Source of the DNA: Paracoccus limosus
GTDB lineage: Bacteria > Pseudomonadota > Alphaproteobacteria > Rhodobacterales > Rhodobacteraceae
NCBI RefSeq assembly: GCF_009711185.1
Contig: NZ_WMIF01000023.1
Coordinates: forward strand, 1-56,252
DNA length: 56,252 nucleotides
Reading direction: 5' to 3'
Shown here: piece after piece, positions 11,197-21,141 of the stretch
How positions within the stretch are numbered: the stretch's first letter is position 1
Layout: each line of letters opens with the position of its first letter
The notes under the pieces: model-generated
Seen by the model: only the letters and a program-made list of their open reading frames with translations
The model's database searches: none
Told to the model about the DNA's origin: nothing
Translations under genes and position numbers: made by a program

Positions 11197-11225
11197 TTGA
11201 CATTGTGTCGCCGTCTCTGGGACAT
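11197..11225 (+). promoter_or_regulatory. Weak candidate promoter of the mrp operon
   Basis: TTGACA at 11197-11202 is a perfect -35 hexamer, but the hexamer 17 bases downstream (GGACAT) is a poor -10. An activator or a different sigma factor may be involved. The region between ruvC and mrpA (11130-11246) has no other obvious signal. Confidence 0.25.
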
Positions 11226-11246
11226 GGGGCCAACTGAAAGGAACCC

Positions 11247-14021
11247 ATGTCGCCTGCCCTGATCGTTCTGTTGCCCTTTGCCGGTGCGCTGCTGACCATG
11301 CTGGCCGCAGGCCGGGGCAGGGCGGCCGTCGCGGGTGGTGCGGCGGCGATGACCGGGTTGGCGCTGGCCGGGCTGTGCCTGCATGTTCCCGCCATCCTGC
11401 AGGGTCAGACGGTGGCAAGCCGGCTGGACTGGCTGCCGCAACTGGGGCTGCAAGCCAGCTTTCGCATCGACGGGCTGGGCCTGCTGTTCGGCCTGCTGAT
11501 CCTTGGCATCGGCCTGTTGATCCAGCTTTATGCCCGCCACTACCTTGCCCCGGCCGAGCCGGTGGTGCGGTTCTACAGCTTCCTGATGCTGTTCCAAGGC
11601 GCGATGCTGGGCGTCGTGCTGTCGGACAACATGCTGCTGCTGCTGGTGTTCTGGGAGCTGACCTCACTGTCCTCGTTCCTGCTGATCGGGTTCTGGAGCG
11701 GTCAGGCCGAGGCGCGGCGCGGCGCACGCATGGCGCTGGTCGTGACCGGGATGGGCGGGCTTGCGATGATCGCGGGGCTGATGATCCTTGGCCATGTCGC
11801 GGGCACCTACCAGATCTCGGATCTGCTGGCGGCGCGTGGGGCGATCCAGTCGAGCCCGCTTTACCTGCCGGCGTTGCTGTTGATCCTGCTGGGCGCCTTT
11901 ACCAAATCGGCGCAGTTCCCGTTCCATTTCTGGCTGCCCCATGCCATGGCCGCGCCGACGCCGGTTTCAGCCTATCTGCATTCCGCGACCATGGTCAAAG
12001 CCGGGGTGTTCCTGCTGGCGCGGCTGTGGCCGGTGCTGTCGGGGACGCCGGAATGGTTCTGGCTGGTTTCGGGGACGGGGCTTGTGACCATGCTGCTGGG
12101 GGCCTGGGTGGCGCTGTCGCGCGATGATCTCAAGGCGCTCCTGGCCTATTCCACCGTCTCGCATCTGGGGCTGATCTGCCTGCTTTTAGGGCTTGGCACG
12201 GCGGAGGCGGCGCTGGCGGCGGTGCTGCATATCCTGAACCATGCCATCTTCAAGGCGGCGCTGTTCATGACCGCCGGGATCATCGACCACGAGACCGGCA
12301 CGCGTTCGGTCGCGCGGCTGGGTGGCCTGCGCCGGCTGATGCCGGTGACCTTCGCCATCGGCACGCTGGCCGCGCTGTCCATGGCCGGCATCCCGCCGCT
12401 GAACGGGTTCCTGTCCAAGGAGCTGATGCTGGAGGCCAGCTTGCATGCGCCCGGCATCGGCTGGGCCATCGCCGCCACGCTAAGCGCGGCGCTGTCGGTC
12501 GGCTATTCGCTGCGCCTTGTCAGGGCGGTGTTTCTGGGCCCGGTGCGCGGCGATTATCCGCGCCCGCCGCATGATCCGGGCGCGGGCCTGTGGCTGGCGC
12601 CGGGGCTGCTGGTGGCGCTGGTCGTGCTGATCGGGCTGATGCCGGATCAGGCGGCGGGCTGGCTGGTGCGCGCGGCAGCAACCGCGGTGACCGGGGCCGA
12701 GGCGCAGGCGCATCTGGCGCTGTGGCATGGCTGGAGCGGCGCGCTGGGCCTGTCGGCGCTGGCGGTGGCGGCGGGTCTGGCGCTGCTGGCGCGGCGTGGC
12801 GTGTGGCAGCTGCCGCTGCCCGATGCGCGGCGGATCTTTGACCGGGTGGCGGCGGGCGTCTTGCGCTTGGCGCGCCTGCTGGGTGACGGGCTCGGCAATG
12901 GCTCGATGGCGCGGGCGCTGGCGGCGCTGCTGGTGGTCATTCTGGCCTGCGCTGTGCTGGCCTATGCCGGGCCCGGCCAGCCGGCGCTGACCCGGCCGAT
13001 GCTGCCGGCGCCGCCGGTTGCGGTCATCGGCTGGCTGGTGCTGATGCTGGCCTGTCTTGCGATGACCGCCTGTCACCGCGACCGGCTTCTGGCATTGGTG
13101 CTGGTCGGCATCGTCGGGCTGATGGTGTCGGGCCTGTTTCTGTATCTGTCCGCACCGGATCTGGCGCTGACCCAGATCACCGTCGAGGTGGTCACGGTGA
13201 TCCTGCTGCTGATGGCGCTGAACTTTCTGCCGCGCCGCAGCCGCAGGGGCAGTGCCGGCGCGCGGCGCGGCTTTGATGCGGGGCTCTCTGTGCTGGCCGG
13301 TCTGGGCTTTGGCGGGCTGGCTTGGGTGGTGATGCGTTCGCAGCCCGAGTTGCCGTCGATTTCCGGCTATATGCTGCGCAACAGCCATGCGCTGGGCGGC
13401 GGCGACAATGTAGTGAACGTGATCCTCGTGGATTTCCGGGGCTATGACACCTTTGGCGAGATCACCGTGCTGGGCATCGCCGCGCTGGTGATCTTTGCCT
13501 TGGCGCAGGCGCTGCTGGCGGGGGCGCTGCCGCGCCATCCGGTGCGCGGTCCGGGTGATCACCCGCAAATGCTGGCCGTGGTGGCGCGGCTGGTGCTGCC
13601 GATGACGCTGGCCGTGGGCCTGCACATGTTCCTGCGTGGCCACAACCTGCCGGGCGGCGGCTTTGTCGCCGGGCTGATCGTCGCGGCAGCGCTGATGGCG
13701 CAATACATGGCCATGGGGCAGGCCTGGGTGCAGGACCGCAACCGGCTGGCGTGGCAGGGGCTGATCGGCGCCGGCGTCGCCGTGGCCGGGCTGACCGGGA
13801 TCGGCGCATGGCTGGCGGGGCGGCCGTTTCTGACCTCATGGCATGACAAGATCGCGCTGCCGGGGCTTGAGCCCTTTGAGCTGGCCTCGGCCATGGGGTT
13901 CGACCTTGGGGTGTTTCTATGCGTGCTGGGCGCGGTGATGCTGGCGCTGGATGCGCTGGCCCGGCTGGCGCGGGCGCTGCGCGGGGCCCCGGGCGCAAAG
14001 GAGGCGGAATGGAATTCCTGA
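11247..14021 (+). CDS. mrpA: MrpA/PhaA with fused MrpB domain, cation/proton antiporter subunit
   Basis: The large subunit (924 residues) of the Mrp multi-protein Na+(K+)/H+ antiporter, related to NuoL of complex I. Many membrane helices are visible. The conserved Glu137 lies in FWELTSLSSFLLIG and a lysine helix includes LLGAFTKSAQFPFHFWLP. After about residue 770 the chain changes to an MrpB-like domain (ITVLGIAALVIFALAQA, then LPGGGFVAGLIVAAALMAQY), so A and B are one polypeptide, as in rhizobial PhaAB. The ATG has AAGGA just upstream. It overlaps mrpC by 13 bases. The complex exports Na+ or K+ and helps hold internal pH. Confidence 0.95.
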   Translation: MSPALIVLLPFAGALLTMLAAGRGRAAVAGGAAAMTGLALAGLCLHVPAILQGQTVASRLDWLPQLGLQASFRIDGLGLLFGLLILGIGLLIQLYARHYLAPAEPVVRFYSFLMLFQGAMLGVVLSDNMLLLLVFWELTSLSSFLLIGFWSGQAEARRGARMALVVTGMGGLAMIAGLMILGHVAGTYQISDLLAARGAIQSSPLYLPALLLILLGAFTKSAQFPFHFWLPHAMAAPTPVSAYLHSATMVKAGVFLLARLWPVLSGTPEWFWLVSGTGLVTMLLGAWVALSRDDLKALLAYSTVSHLGLICLLLGLGTAEAALAAVLHILNHAIFKAALFMTAGIIDHETGTRSVARLGGLRRLMPVTFAIGTLAALSMAGIPPLNGFLSKELMLEASLHAPGIGWAIAATLSAALSVGYSLRLVRAVFLGPVRGDYPRPPHDPGAGLWLAPGLLVALVVLIGLMPDQAAGWLVRAAATAVTGAEAQAHLALWHGWSGALGLSALAVAAGLALLARRGVWQLPLPDARRIFDRVAAGVLRLARLLGDGLGNGSMARALAALLVVILACAVLAYAGPGQPALTRPMLPAPPVAVIGWLVLMLACLAMTACHRDRLLALVLVGIVGLMVSGLFLYLSAPDLALTQITVEVVTVILLLMALNFLPRRSRRGSAGARRGFDAGLSVLAGLGFGGLAWVVMRSQPELPSISGYMLRNSHALGGGDNVVNVILVDFRGYDTFGEITVLGIAALVIFALAQALLAGALPRHPVRGPGDHPQMLAVVARLVLPMTLAVGLHMFLRGHNLPGGGFVAGLIVAAALMAQYMAMGQAWVQDRNRLAWQGLIGAGVAVAGLTGIGAWLAGRPFLTSWHDKIALPGLEPFELASAMGFDLGVFLCVLGAVMLALDALARLARALRGAPGAKEAEWNS

Positions 14022-14359
14022 TCGCCAGCGCCATCGGCATGCTGACCGCCTGCGGCTGCTACCTGATCCTGCGCTCGCGCAGTTTCGCGGTGGTGCTGGG
14101 GATGACGCTGCTCAGCTATGCCATCAACCTGTTTCTGTTCGCGAGCGGGCGGTTGGCGGTGGCGGCGCCGCCGGTGCTGGGGCAGGGGTCTGCGCCCGGC
14201 GATCCGCTGCCGCAGGCGCTGGTGCTGACGGCGATCGTGATCTCGTTCGGGATGACGGCGGTGACGGTGATGATGGCGCTGGGCGCGCATCTGTCGGGCG
14301 GCGATGACCGCATCGACATGCCGCGCGCCGACCGCGTGCCCCCGGAGGAGCGGGAATGA
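14009..14359 (+). CDS. mrpC: MrpC/PhaC, antiporter subunit C
   Basis: A 116-residue NuoK-like subunit with three membrane helices. It starts MEFLIASAIGMLTACGCYLIL, followed by a central helix containing VLGMTLLSYAINLFLFASG. The ATG at 14009 is preceded by AAAGGAGG and lies inside the mrpA end; the longer upstream frame is mrpA shadow. Its stop overlaps mrpD as ATGA. Confidence 0.94.
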   Translation: MEFLIASAIGMLTACGCYLILRSRSFAVVLGMTLLSYAINLFLFASGRLAVAAPPVLGQGSAPGDPLPQALVLTAIVISFGMTAVTVMMALGAHLSGGDDRIDMPRADRVPPEERE

Positions 14360-15849
14360 GCTATCTGCCGATCCTGCCCGTGCTGCTGCCTGCGGGGCTT
14401 GGCGCGCTGATCCTGTTGCTGCTGGGCGGGCGCCCCGGCGCGCAGCGGCTGGTTTCGCTGGCGGGCACGGCGGCGATCCTGGGGCTGGGGTTGCAGCTGC
14501 TGGCCATGGCCGGGCAGGGCCAGATTCTGGTCTATCGGCTGGGCAACTGGGCGGCGCCCTTTGGCATCGTGCTGATGCTGGACCGGCTGGCGGCGCTGAT
14601 GCTGGTGCTGACCGGCGTGCTGGCGCTGGCGGTGCTGGCCTATGCCATCGGCAGTGGCTGGGACCGGCGCGGCGCGCATTTCCATACGCTGTGGCAGTTC
14701 CAGTTGATGGGCCTGAATGGTGCCTTCCTGACCGGCGACGCCTTCAACCTGTTCGTGTTCTTCGAGGTGCTGCTGATCGTGAGCTATGGGCTGATGATCC
14801 ATGGCGCGGGCACCATGCGGCTGCGCGCAGGCGTGCAATACATCGCCTATAACCTTGCCGGCTCGACGTTGTTTCTGGCGGCGCTGGGGGTGCTTTATGC
14901 CGCGACCGGCACGCTGAACATGGCCGATATGGCGGCGCGGGTGGCGCAGATGCCGCCGGGACAGGGCGGGCTGGTCGGTCTGGGCGCGGTGCTGCTGATG
15001 CTGGTCTTTGCGCTGAAGGCGGCGCTGGTGCCCATGCATTTCTGGCTGCCCGCGACCTATGCCAATGCGCCGGGGCCGGTGGCGGCGCTGTTTGCCATCA
15101 TGACCAAGGTGGGCGTCTATGGCATCATCCGCAGCGCCACGCTGATCTTTCCCGATATGGCGCTGTTGCCGGCGCTGCTGCTGCCGGCGGCGGGGCTGAC
15201 GCTGATCGTGGGGCAGACGGGGCTGCTCGGCGCGCGCAGTCTGGGCCGGATGGCGGCCTTTGCCGCGCTGGGCTCGGTCGGCACGCTGATGCTGGCGGTG
15301 GCGCAGCTGACGCCGCAGGCGCTGGCGGCGGGGCTGTATTATCTGCTGCATTCGACACTGGCCGCCGGGGCGCTGTTTCTGGCCGCCGACATGATCCTGA
15401 CGCGGCGCGCCGAGGCATGGCTGCGGCCCGGAGCGGCGCTGCCCGGAGGGCTGGCGGTGCTGTATTTCCTGCTGGCGATCGCGGTCACGGGCATGCCGCC
15501 GCTGTCGGGTTTCTTAGGCAAGCTGCTGATCCTGCAAGCCAGCTGGCAAAGCCCGGCCATGGTCTGGATCTGGGTGGCGGTGCTGGCAAGCTCGCTGCTG
15601 GCGATCTGTGGCATGGCACGGGCCGGCAGCGTGCTGTTCTGGGCCAGCAGGGGTGCGCCCCTGCCGGTTGCGCGCGGACCGGCCCCGGCGCTGGCGCGGG
15701 CGGGCATCGGGCTGCTGGTGGCGGCGCTGATCGCGCTGACGGTCTTTGCCGCCCCGGCGCTGCGGCTGGCCGAGGCGACGGCGGCGCAACTGATGACCCC
15801 TTCGGCCTATGTCGCGGCGGTGCTGCAGGGGCAGGAGGGGGTGAAATGA
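14356..15849 (+). CDS. mrpD: MrpD/PhaD, antiporter subunit D
   Basis: A 497-residue NuoN/NuoM-like proton-translocating subunit with about 14 helices. The conserved glutamate region reads LFVFFEVLLIVSYGLMI and the lysine helix reads ALKAALVPMHFWLPATYANAP. It is coupled to its neighbours by ATGA overlaps at both ends, suggesting matched translation of complex subunits. Confidence 0.95.
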   Translation: MSYLPILPVLLPAGLGALILLLLGGRPGAQRLVSLAGTAAILGLGLQLLAMAGQGQILVYRLGNWAAPFGIVLMLDRLAALMLVLTGVLALAVLAYAIGSGWDRRGAHFHTLWQFQLMGLNGAFLTGDAFNLFVFFEVLLIVSYGLMIHGAGTMRLRAGVQYIAYNLAGSTLFLAALGVLYAATGTLNMADMAARVAQMPPGQGGLVGLGAVLLMLVFALKAALVPMHFWLPATYANAPGPVAALFAIMTKVGVYGIIRSATLIFPDMALLPALLLPAAGLTLIVGQTGLLGARSLGRMAAFAALGSVGTLMLAVAQLTPQALAAGLYYLLHSTLAAGALFLAADMILTRRAEAWLRPGAALPGGLAVLYFLLAIAVTGMPPLSGFLGKLLILQASWQSPAMVWIWVAVLASSLLAICGMARAGSVLFWASRGAPLPVARGPAPALARAGIGLLVAALIALTVFAAPALRLAEATAAQLMTPSAYVAAVLQGQEGVK

Positions 15850-16337
15850 TCCGCCGGCTCTTGCCGCATCCGGTCCTTAGCCTTGCGCTGGTGGCGGTCT
15901 GGCTTTTGCTGTCGGACGGGTTCGGGCGCGGCACGCTGCTGCTGGCGCTGATCGTGGGGCTGGCGCTGCCCTTGCTGGTCGCGCCCTATCTGCGTGGTGG
16001 GGCGCGGCTGCGCCGGCCCTGGCGGGTGCCGGCCTATCTGGCGGTGCTGGGATGGGACATCCTGCGCGCCAATTTCACCGTCGCGCGGATCGTGCTGTTC
16101 ATGCCGCGCCGCGACCTGCGCCCGGCATGGCTGCGCGTGCCGCTGGATCTGCATCAGCCCGAGGCGATCACCGCGCTGGCGGCCACGATCACCCTGACGC
16201 CCGGCACGCTGAGTTGCGATCTGTCACGGGACGGCCGGGCGCTTCTGGTGCATTGCCTGCACGCGCCCGATCCGCAGGCGGTGCTGGCCGAGATCAAGAC
16301 CCGTTACGAATCCCGCCTGCAGGAGATTTTCGGATGA
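15846..16337 (+). CDS. mrpE: MrpE/PhaE, antiporter subunit E
   Basis: A 163-residue subunit with two or three N-terminal helices (LSLALVAVWLLLSDGFG, LLLALIVGLALPLLVAPYL) and a cytoplasmic domain carrying TITLTPGTLSCDLSRDGRAL, the MrpE signature. I use ATG 15846, which overlaps the mrpD stop; the much longer open frame upstream is a shadow of mrpD. Confidence 0.93.
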   Translation: MIRRLLPHPVLSLALVAVWLLLSDGFGRGTLLLALIVGLALPLLVAPYLRGGARLRRPWRVPAYLAVLGWDILRANFTVARIVLFMPRRDLRPAWLRVPLDLHQPEAITALAATITLTPGTLSCDLSRDGRALLVHCLHAPDPQAVLAEIKTRYESRLQEIFG

Positions 16338-16603
16338 TCGGCATTGCGCTTACCTTTGCCTATGGCTGCTTCGGTCTGGCCATGCTGCTGTGCCTGTTTC
16401 GCGCCATTCGTGGCCCCGGCCTGCCGGACCGGGTGCTGGCGCTGGACACGATGACGCTGAACGCCATCGCGCTTTTGACGCTGTTCGGCATCGACCGTGG
16501 CGCCGGGCTATATTTCGAGGCCGCGCTGCTGTTTGCCATGCTGGGTTTCATCTCGACCGTGGCCTTCGCGAAATTCGTCCTGCGCGGCGATATTATCGAA
16601 TGA
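16334..16603 (+). CDS. mrpF: MrpF/PhaF, antiporter subunit F
   Basis: An 89-residue subunit with three membrane helices. RAIRGPGLPDRVLALDTMTLNA is the typical MrpF loop between helices one and two. It starts at 16334 in an ATGA overlap with mrpE and ends in another with mrpG. Confidence 0.92.
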   Translation: MIGIALTFAYGCFGLAMLLCLFRAIRGPGLPDRVLALDTMTLNAIALLTLFGIDRGAGLYFEAALLFAMLGFISTVAFAKFVLRGDIIE

Positions 16604-16983
16604 CGGCGGGCGCGATGATCGGCGAGATTCTGGTGTCGCTGCTTCTGGTGCTGGGCGGCGGCTTTGGGCTGGTCGGCGCATGGGGGCTGGTGCGGCTGCC
16701 CGACGCGATGTCGCGGCTGCATGCGCCGACGAAATCGGCAACGCTGGGCGTGGGCGCGGTGCTGCTGGCCTCGCTGATCTGGTTCCCAAGTCAAGGTCTG
16801 GGGCAGGACTGGCACGAGTTGCTGATCACCCTGTTCCTGCTGCTGACCGCACCGGTCACCGGGCTGATGCTGGCGCGGGCCAATATCGCCAGCGCCCGGC
16901 GCCGGGGCGAGGCCGGGCCCCCCGGCGGGGATTGGAGCGCGCTGGCCGCGGACCCGCCACCGGCCGACGACCGCCAGCCATGA
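16600..16983 (+). CDS. mrpG: MrpG/PhaG, antiporter subunit G
   Basis: A 127-residue last subunit with three helices; VRLPDAMSRLHAPTKSATLG is the MrpG signature. The start at 16600 overlaps the mrpF stop; an ATG at 16615 is also possible. The C-terminal tail is Pro/Ala/Asp-rich and soluble. Its stop codon shares one A with the U-run of the dapA terminator on the other strand. Confidence 0.92.
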   Translation: MTAGAMIGEILVSLLLVLGGGFGLVGAWGLVRLPDAMSRLHAPTKSATLGVGAVLLASLIWFPSQGLGQDWHELLITLFLLLTAPVTGLMLARANIASARRRGEAGPPGGDWSALAADPPPADDRQP

Positions 16984-17013
16984 AAAAGGGCGCGTCCCGC
17001 AAGGAACGCGCCC
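16983..17013 (-). terminator. Rho-independent terminator of dapA
   Basis: Reading leftwards, an 8-bp stem (GGGCGCGT with its complement, 16988-16995 and 17006-17013), extended by two more pairs, is followed by five T residues (16987-16983). The T-run ends in the last base of the mrpG stop codon. It lies 28 bases beyond the dapA stop. Confidence 0.8.
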
Positions 17014-17040
17014 GATCCGTCGTCGCGGAAAAAACCGCGC

Positions 17041-17916
17041 TTAGATCAGCCCGGCATGGGCCATGGCCTCGTCGATGCGGGCGCGGGTGGTGGCGGTCAG
17101 CTCGACCAGCGGCAGGCGCACGCGGTTCTCGCACAGGCCCAGCCGCGACAGCGCGTATTTCGCCCCGGCCACGCCCGGCTCAAGGAAGATCGCGACATGC
17201 AGCGGCATCAGCCGGTCCTGATATTCCAGCGCGCGGGCATAATCTCCGGCCAGCGTCGCCTCCTGGAACTCGGCGCACAGGCGCGGCGCCACGTTCGCGG
17301 TGACCGAGATGCAGCCGACGCCGCCCTGCGCGTTGAAGCCAAGCGCGGTCGCGTCCTCGCCCGAAAGCTGGATGAACTCGGGCCCGCAGCTGGCGCGCTG
17401 CATCGACACGCGCTCCAGCCTGCCGGTCGCGTCCTTGACGCCGACGATGCGCGGCAGTTTCGCCAGCTCGCCCATGGTTTCGGGCGTCATGTCGACGACC
17501 GAGCGGCCGGGGATGTTGTAGATGATGATCGGCAGGTCGCTGGCATCATGCAGCGCGGTGTAATGCGCGATCAGCCCGGCTTGCGTCGGCTTGTTGTAAT
17601 AGGGCGTCACCACCAGCGCGGCGCTGGCGCCGGCGGATTGGGCGTGCTGGACCAGTCCCACGCCTTCGCGGGTCGAGTTCGAGCCGGCGCCGGCGATCAC
17701 CGGGACGCGGCCGGCGGCCACGCGCACGACCACCTCGACCACCTTGCGGTGTTCGTCATGCGACAGGGTGGGGCTTTCGCCGGTGGTGCCGACCGGCACC
17801 AGACCATGCGAACCTTCCGAGATCTGCCATTCAACCAGCTTCTCCAGCGCGGGGAGATCCAGCTCCCCGTCGGGGGTGAAGGGTGTGACCAGCGCGGGCA
17901 TTGAGCCTTTGAACAT
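17041..17916 (-). CDS. dapA: DapA, 4-hydroxy-tetrahydrodipicolinate synthase
   Basis: It condenses pyruvate with aspartate semialdehyde in lysine and diaminopimelate synthesis. At 291 residues from ATG 17916 it is full length, and numbering matches the family: GTTGES at 43-48, Tyr133 in IIYNIPGR and the Schiff-base Lys161 in VGVKDATG. The longer upstream frame has no family match and an unlikely N-terminus. AGGA stands 8 bases before the start. It is convergent with mrpG and divergent from the transglycosylase gene. Confidence 0.97.
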   Translation of the reverse strand: MFKGSMPALVTPFTPDGELDLPALEKLVEWQISEGSHGLVPVGTTGESPTLSHDEHRKVVEVVVRVAAGRVPVIAGAGSNSTREGVGLVQHAQSAGASAALVVTPYYNKPTQAGLIAHYTALHDASDLPIIIYNIPGRSVVDMTPETMGELAKLPRIVGVKDATGRLERVSMQRASCGPEFIQLSGEDATALGFNAQGGVGCISVTANVAPRLCAEFQEATLAGDYARALEYQDRLMPLHVAIFLEPGVAGAKYALSRLGLCENRVRLPLVELTATTRARIDEAMAHAGLI

Positions 17917-18044
17917 GACGATATCCTGCTTTTGAATGCAAAAAGCCCTTACAACCGGGCGCGGCTCTTGCCAAGTGCGGCATCTGGTCCGCGTGCCAAG
18001 GAAGTGAGTTGCGCCGCCGGGCGGATACACGCAGAAATGGCGGC

Positions 18045-20231
18045 ATGACTCATGCCTTGCGCGACAGGATCCTTGGCCCGCTGATGGCGCTTGCACTGGT
18101 GCTTGGCTTGGCACCGGCAAGAGCCGAGGATGCGCAGGTGCTGGCCCGCGCGCTGGACCTGTCCGCCGCCCGCGACTGGAGCGCGGCCGAGCGCGCGGCC
18201 GATGTCTCGGGGCCGATCGCGGCCAATCTGATCCGCTGGCAAAAGCTGCGCGCGGGGCAAGGCAACTGGCGGGAATATCTGGATTTTGCGCTGGCGCATC
18301 GCGACTGGCCGGGGATGGAACTGCTGTATCGGCGCGGCGATGCGCTGTTGCGCCCGGACCTGCCGCCCGATCAGGTGATCGCGTGGTTCGGCGCGCGCAG
18401 GCCGGTCACGCTGAACGGTGCCGAGGCGCTGATCGCGGCGCTGTCGGTGCGCGATCCTGCCGCCGCCCGCGCCGAGATCCAGCGCTTCTGGACCAGCCAG
18501 CCGCTGACCAAACCCGAGGCCGAGGCCTTCATGGCCGCGCATAGTCCCGAGGTCATCGATCTTTATGACCAACGGCTGATGAATCTGCTGGATCAGGGAG
18601 AATGGCAGTCGGCGCGCGACATGCTGGCGGTCGCCTCGCCCGCCGCGCAGGCGCTGGGGCGGGCGCGGATCGCGGTGCAATCGGGGCAGGCCGGGGTGGA
18701 CGCGCTGATTCTGGCGCTGCCGCCGGGGGTGCGGGCCGATGCCGGGCTGGCGCTGGACCGGTTTCGCTGGCGGGTGCGGGCGCGGATGAACAATCTGGCG
18801 CAGGATCTGATCATCGAACGTTCGACCAGCGCGCAGGCGCTGCGCGATCCCGCCGCCTGGGCCAGGCCGCGCGCCGATTTCGCCCGTGCCGCGCTGCGCG
18901 CCAATGACTGGGTGCTGGCCGAAAAGCTGGCTGCGGGGCATTTCCTGCCGGCCGATGGGTCGGAAACCGTCGTCGATCTGGAATGGCTGGCCGGCTATGC
19001 CGCGCTGCGTGGCGGCGCGCCGGACCGGGCACTGGCGCATTTCATCCGGCTGCAACAGAATGTCAGCAGCCCGATCTCGCTGAGCCGGGGGCTTTACTGG
19101 CAGGGCCGGGCGCAAGAGGCCTTGGGCCATGCTCCCGATGCTGAGGCCGCTTATCGTCAGGCGGCAAGCTGGCAGACCGCCTATTACGGCCAGCTGGCCG
19201 CCGAGCGTCTGCGCCAGCCGATGCAGCCGGCGCTGGCGGTGCCGGGTGTCGCCTCGGACAGCCTGCCTGAATGGCGGGGCAGCGCGCTGGAGCAGAACCC
19301 GGTCTGGCAAACCGGCGTCTGGCTGATCGCCGCCGGCGACAGCGATCAGGGCGCGCGGTTTTTCCTGCATCTGGCCGAGACCGCCGTGCCCGAGGATATC
19401 GGCCGCATGGCCCGGCTGATGCTGGAGCTGCGCCAGCCCTGGCATGCGCTGCGTCTGGCCAAGGCGGCGGCGGCCAAGGGCGTGGTCTATCCCGCCGCCT
19501 ATTTCCCGCTGACCGGGTTGGAGCGGCAATGGCTGGGCCCGCCGCCCGAGCTGGTGTTGGCCATCGCCCGGCGCGAAAGCGAATTCAACCACCGCGTCGC
19601 CTCGTCCGCCGGTGCGCTGGGGCTGATGCAGGTCATGCCCGATACCGCGCGCGCCATGGCGCGCAAGCTGGGCGAGCCTTTTGACCAGTCCCGGCTGACC
19701 CGCGATGCGGCCTATAACGCCCGGTTGGGCGCTGCCTATCTGGAGGGGCTGCGCGAACGATTCGGCACCTCGATCGCGCTGGTCGCCGGGGGCTACAACG
19801 CCGGGCCGGGACGTTCGGCGCGCTGGCTGCAGGATTTCGGCGATCTGCGCAAGACAGCCGATCCGGTGGACTGGGTCGAGATGATCCCCTTTGACGAGAC
19901 GCGCAATTACGTCATGCGCGTGGCCGAGGCACTGCCGGTCTATCGCGCGCGCATCATGGGCCATCCCGCGCCCATCGTGCCCAGTTTCGACCTGAGCGGC
20001 GGCGGGTTGATGCCGGTGCCGCCGCAGCCGCCGATCCGGCTGGCGTTCTCGCCGCGCCCGCCGATGTCGGCGCGCGCGCTGGCCTTTATGGGTGCCGGCG
20101 GCGTGCTGGCCGAGGTGATCCGCCCCGCATTGGTGATCGAGGCCGCCAGCACCGCCGGCTCCGAGCCGCTGGTCGGGGGGATCAGCCCCTCCGCGCTGCC
20201 CGTTCCCGCTGGCGTGACCGCCACCAGGTAA
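18045..20231 (+). CDS. Soluble lytic murein transglycosylase (Slt type)
   Basis: A periplasmic 728-residue enzyme that cleaves peptidoglycan between MurNAc and GlcNAc, forming 1,6-anhydro ends. The signal peptide ends APARA before EDAQ. A long alpha-superhelical domain (about 30-480) is followed by the lysozyme-like domain: catalytic Glu511 in ARRESEFN, then [13 protein letters not shown] and GGYNAGPGR. The ATG at 18045 gives a compact signal peptide; the TTG at 18009, with AAGGAAG nearby, is an alternative that would add a 12-residue Arg-rich lead. The last 50 bases overlap the convergent permease gene. Confidence 0.92.
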   Translation: MTHALRDRILGPLMALALVLGLAPARAEDAQVLARALDLSAARDWSAAERAADVSGPIAANLIRWQKLRAGQGNWREYLDFALAHRDWPGMELLYRRGDALLRPDLPPDQVIAWFGARRPVTLNGAEALIAALSVRDPAAARAEIQRFWTSQPLTKPEAEAFMAAHSPEVIDLYDQRLMNLLDQGEWQSARDMLAVASPAAQALGRARIAVQSGQAGVDALILALPPGVRADAGLALDRFRWRVRARMNNLAQDLIIERSTSAQALRDPAAWARPRADFARAALRANDWVLAEKLAAGHFLPADGSETVVDLEWLAGYAALRGGAPDRALAHFIRLQQNVSSPISLSRGLYWQGRAQEALGHAPDAEAAYRQAASWQTAYYGQLAAERLRQPMQPALAVPGVASDSLPEWRGSALEQNPVWQTGVWLIAAGDSDQGARFFLHLAETAVPEDIGRMARLMLELRQPWHALRLAKAAAAKGVVYPAAYFPLTGLERQWLGPPPELVLAIARRESEFNHRVASSAGALGLMQVMPDTARAMARKLGEPFDQSRLTRDAAYNARLGAAYLEGLRERFGTSIALVAGGYNAGPGRSARWLQDFGDLRKTADPVDWVEMIPFDETRNYVMRVAEALPVYRARIMGHPAPIVPSFDLSGGGLMPVPPQPPIRLAFSPRPPMSARALAFMGAGGVLAEVIRPALVIEAASTAGSEPLVGGISPSALPVPAGVTATR

Positions 20232-21141
20232 AGAGGCCCGCGCCGACCACGATGGCCCCGCCGACGGCGACATGCGGCGCCATCCTTTCGCCAAAGATCA
20301 CCACGGCAAAGATGCTGACCCAGACCAGCTGGGTATAGGAAAACGGCTGCAGGGCCGAGGCTTCGGCCAGCTCATAGGCCTTGATCAGCATGAAATGCGC
20401 CACGCCCGAGCCGATGCACAGCGCCAGCAGCCAGGGCAGGTCCGGCGCTGCGATCGGCTGCCAACTGGGCAGGCCGATCGCCGTCATCACCACTGCCCCG
20501 GTGATGGCGGTCCAGAAAAAGCTGACGGCGGCGGTGTCATCGCGCCCGACCTTGCGCGTGGCCAGCCCATAGGTGGCAAACATCACCGCGCCCAGCAGCG
20601 GCAGCGCCGCCTTGGCCGAGAATACGCCGCTGCCCGGTTGCAGCACGATCAGGATGCCAAGGAAACCGATCCCTGCCGCCAGCCAGCGCCGCCAGCCGAC
20701 CTTTTCGCCCAGGACCGGCCCCGACAGCACCGAGATCAGCAGCGGATAGCAGGCAAAGATCGCATGGGTGTTGATCAGCCCCAGCTGGACAAAGGCCTCG
20801 ATCGTCACGACGATTTCCAGCGCAAGGATCACGCCGCGAAAGATCTGCAATCCGGGGCGGTTGCTGCGCATCGCCCGCAGGCCGCCGGGCTGGCGCAGGG
20901 CCATGGCCAGCACCACGACGGCAAAGAACCAATAGCGCAGCATGGTGATCAGCACCGGCGAATAGGTGCTGCCCAGATAGCGCGACACCCCGTCCTGCGC
21001 GGCAAAGATAAAGGCCGAGGCGCAGATCAGCAGGATGGCGCTGCCCTGACGGTCCTGAAGGGGCCCGGCCTGCGGCGGCGGAACGGCCAGCGGCCGGTCG
21101 GTCGGGGCCATCAATGGCCCCGTGGGGTTAGTCTTGGTCAT
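20182..21141 (-). CDS. EamA/DMT-family membrane transporter
   Basis: A 319-residue protein with ten predicted helices in two EamA repeats (ILLICASAFIFAAQDGVSRY opens the first, LLGAVMFATYGLATRKVG the second). The family exports amino acids, nucleotides or other metabolites; the substrate here cannot be told. The 38-residue N-terminal tail is polar and Pro-rich, so a shorter start (MAPTDRP at 21111) is possible. No good ribosome site precedes ATG 21141, which directly abuts a strong hairpin. It lies downstream of suhB on the same strand and overlaps the transglycosylase end by 50 bases. Confidence 0.85.
   Translation of the reverse strand: MTKTNPTGPLMAPTDRPLAVPPPQAGPLQDRQGSAILLICASAFIFAAQDGVSRYLGSTYSPVLITMLRYWFFAVVVLAMALRQPGGLRAMRSNRPGLQIFRGVILALEIVVTIEAFVQLGLINTHAIFACYPLLISVLSGPVLGEKVGWRRWLAAGIGFLGILIVLQPGSGVFSAKAALPLLGAVMFATYGLATRKVGRDDTAAVSFFWTAITGAVVMTAIGLPSWQPIAAPDLPWLLALCIGSGVAHFMLIKAYELAEASALQPFSYTQLVWVSIFAVVIFGERMAPHVAVGGAIVVGAGLFTWWRSRQRERAARRG

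Noticed and set aside
17949..20294. Long - strand open frame of 781 codons
   Set aside because: It lies opposite the lytic transglycosylase gene, which has a signal peptide and intact catalytic motifs; composition of the antisense product is not protein-like.
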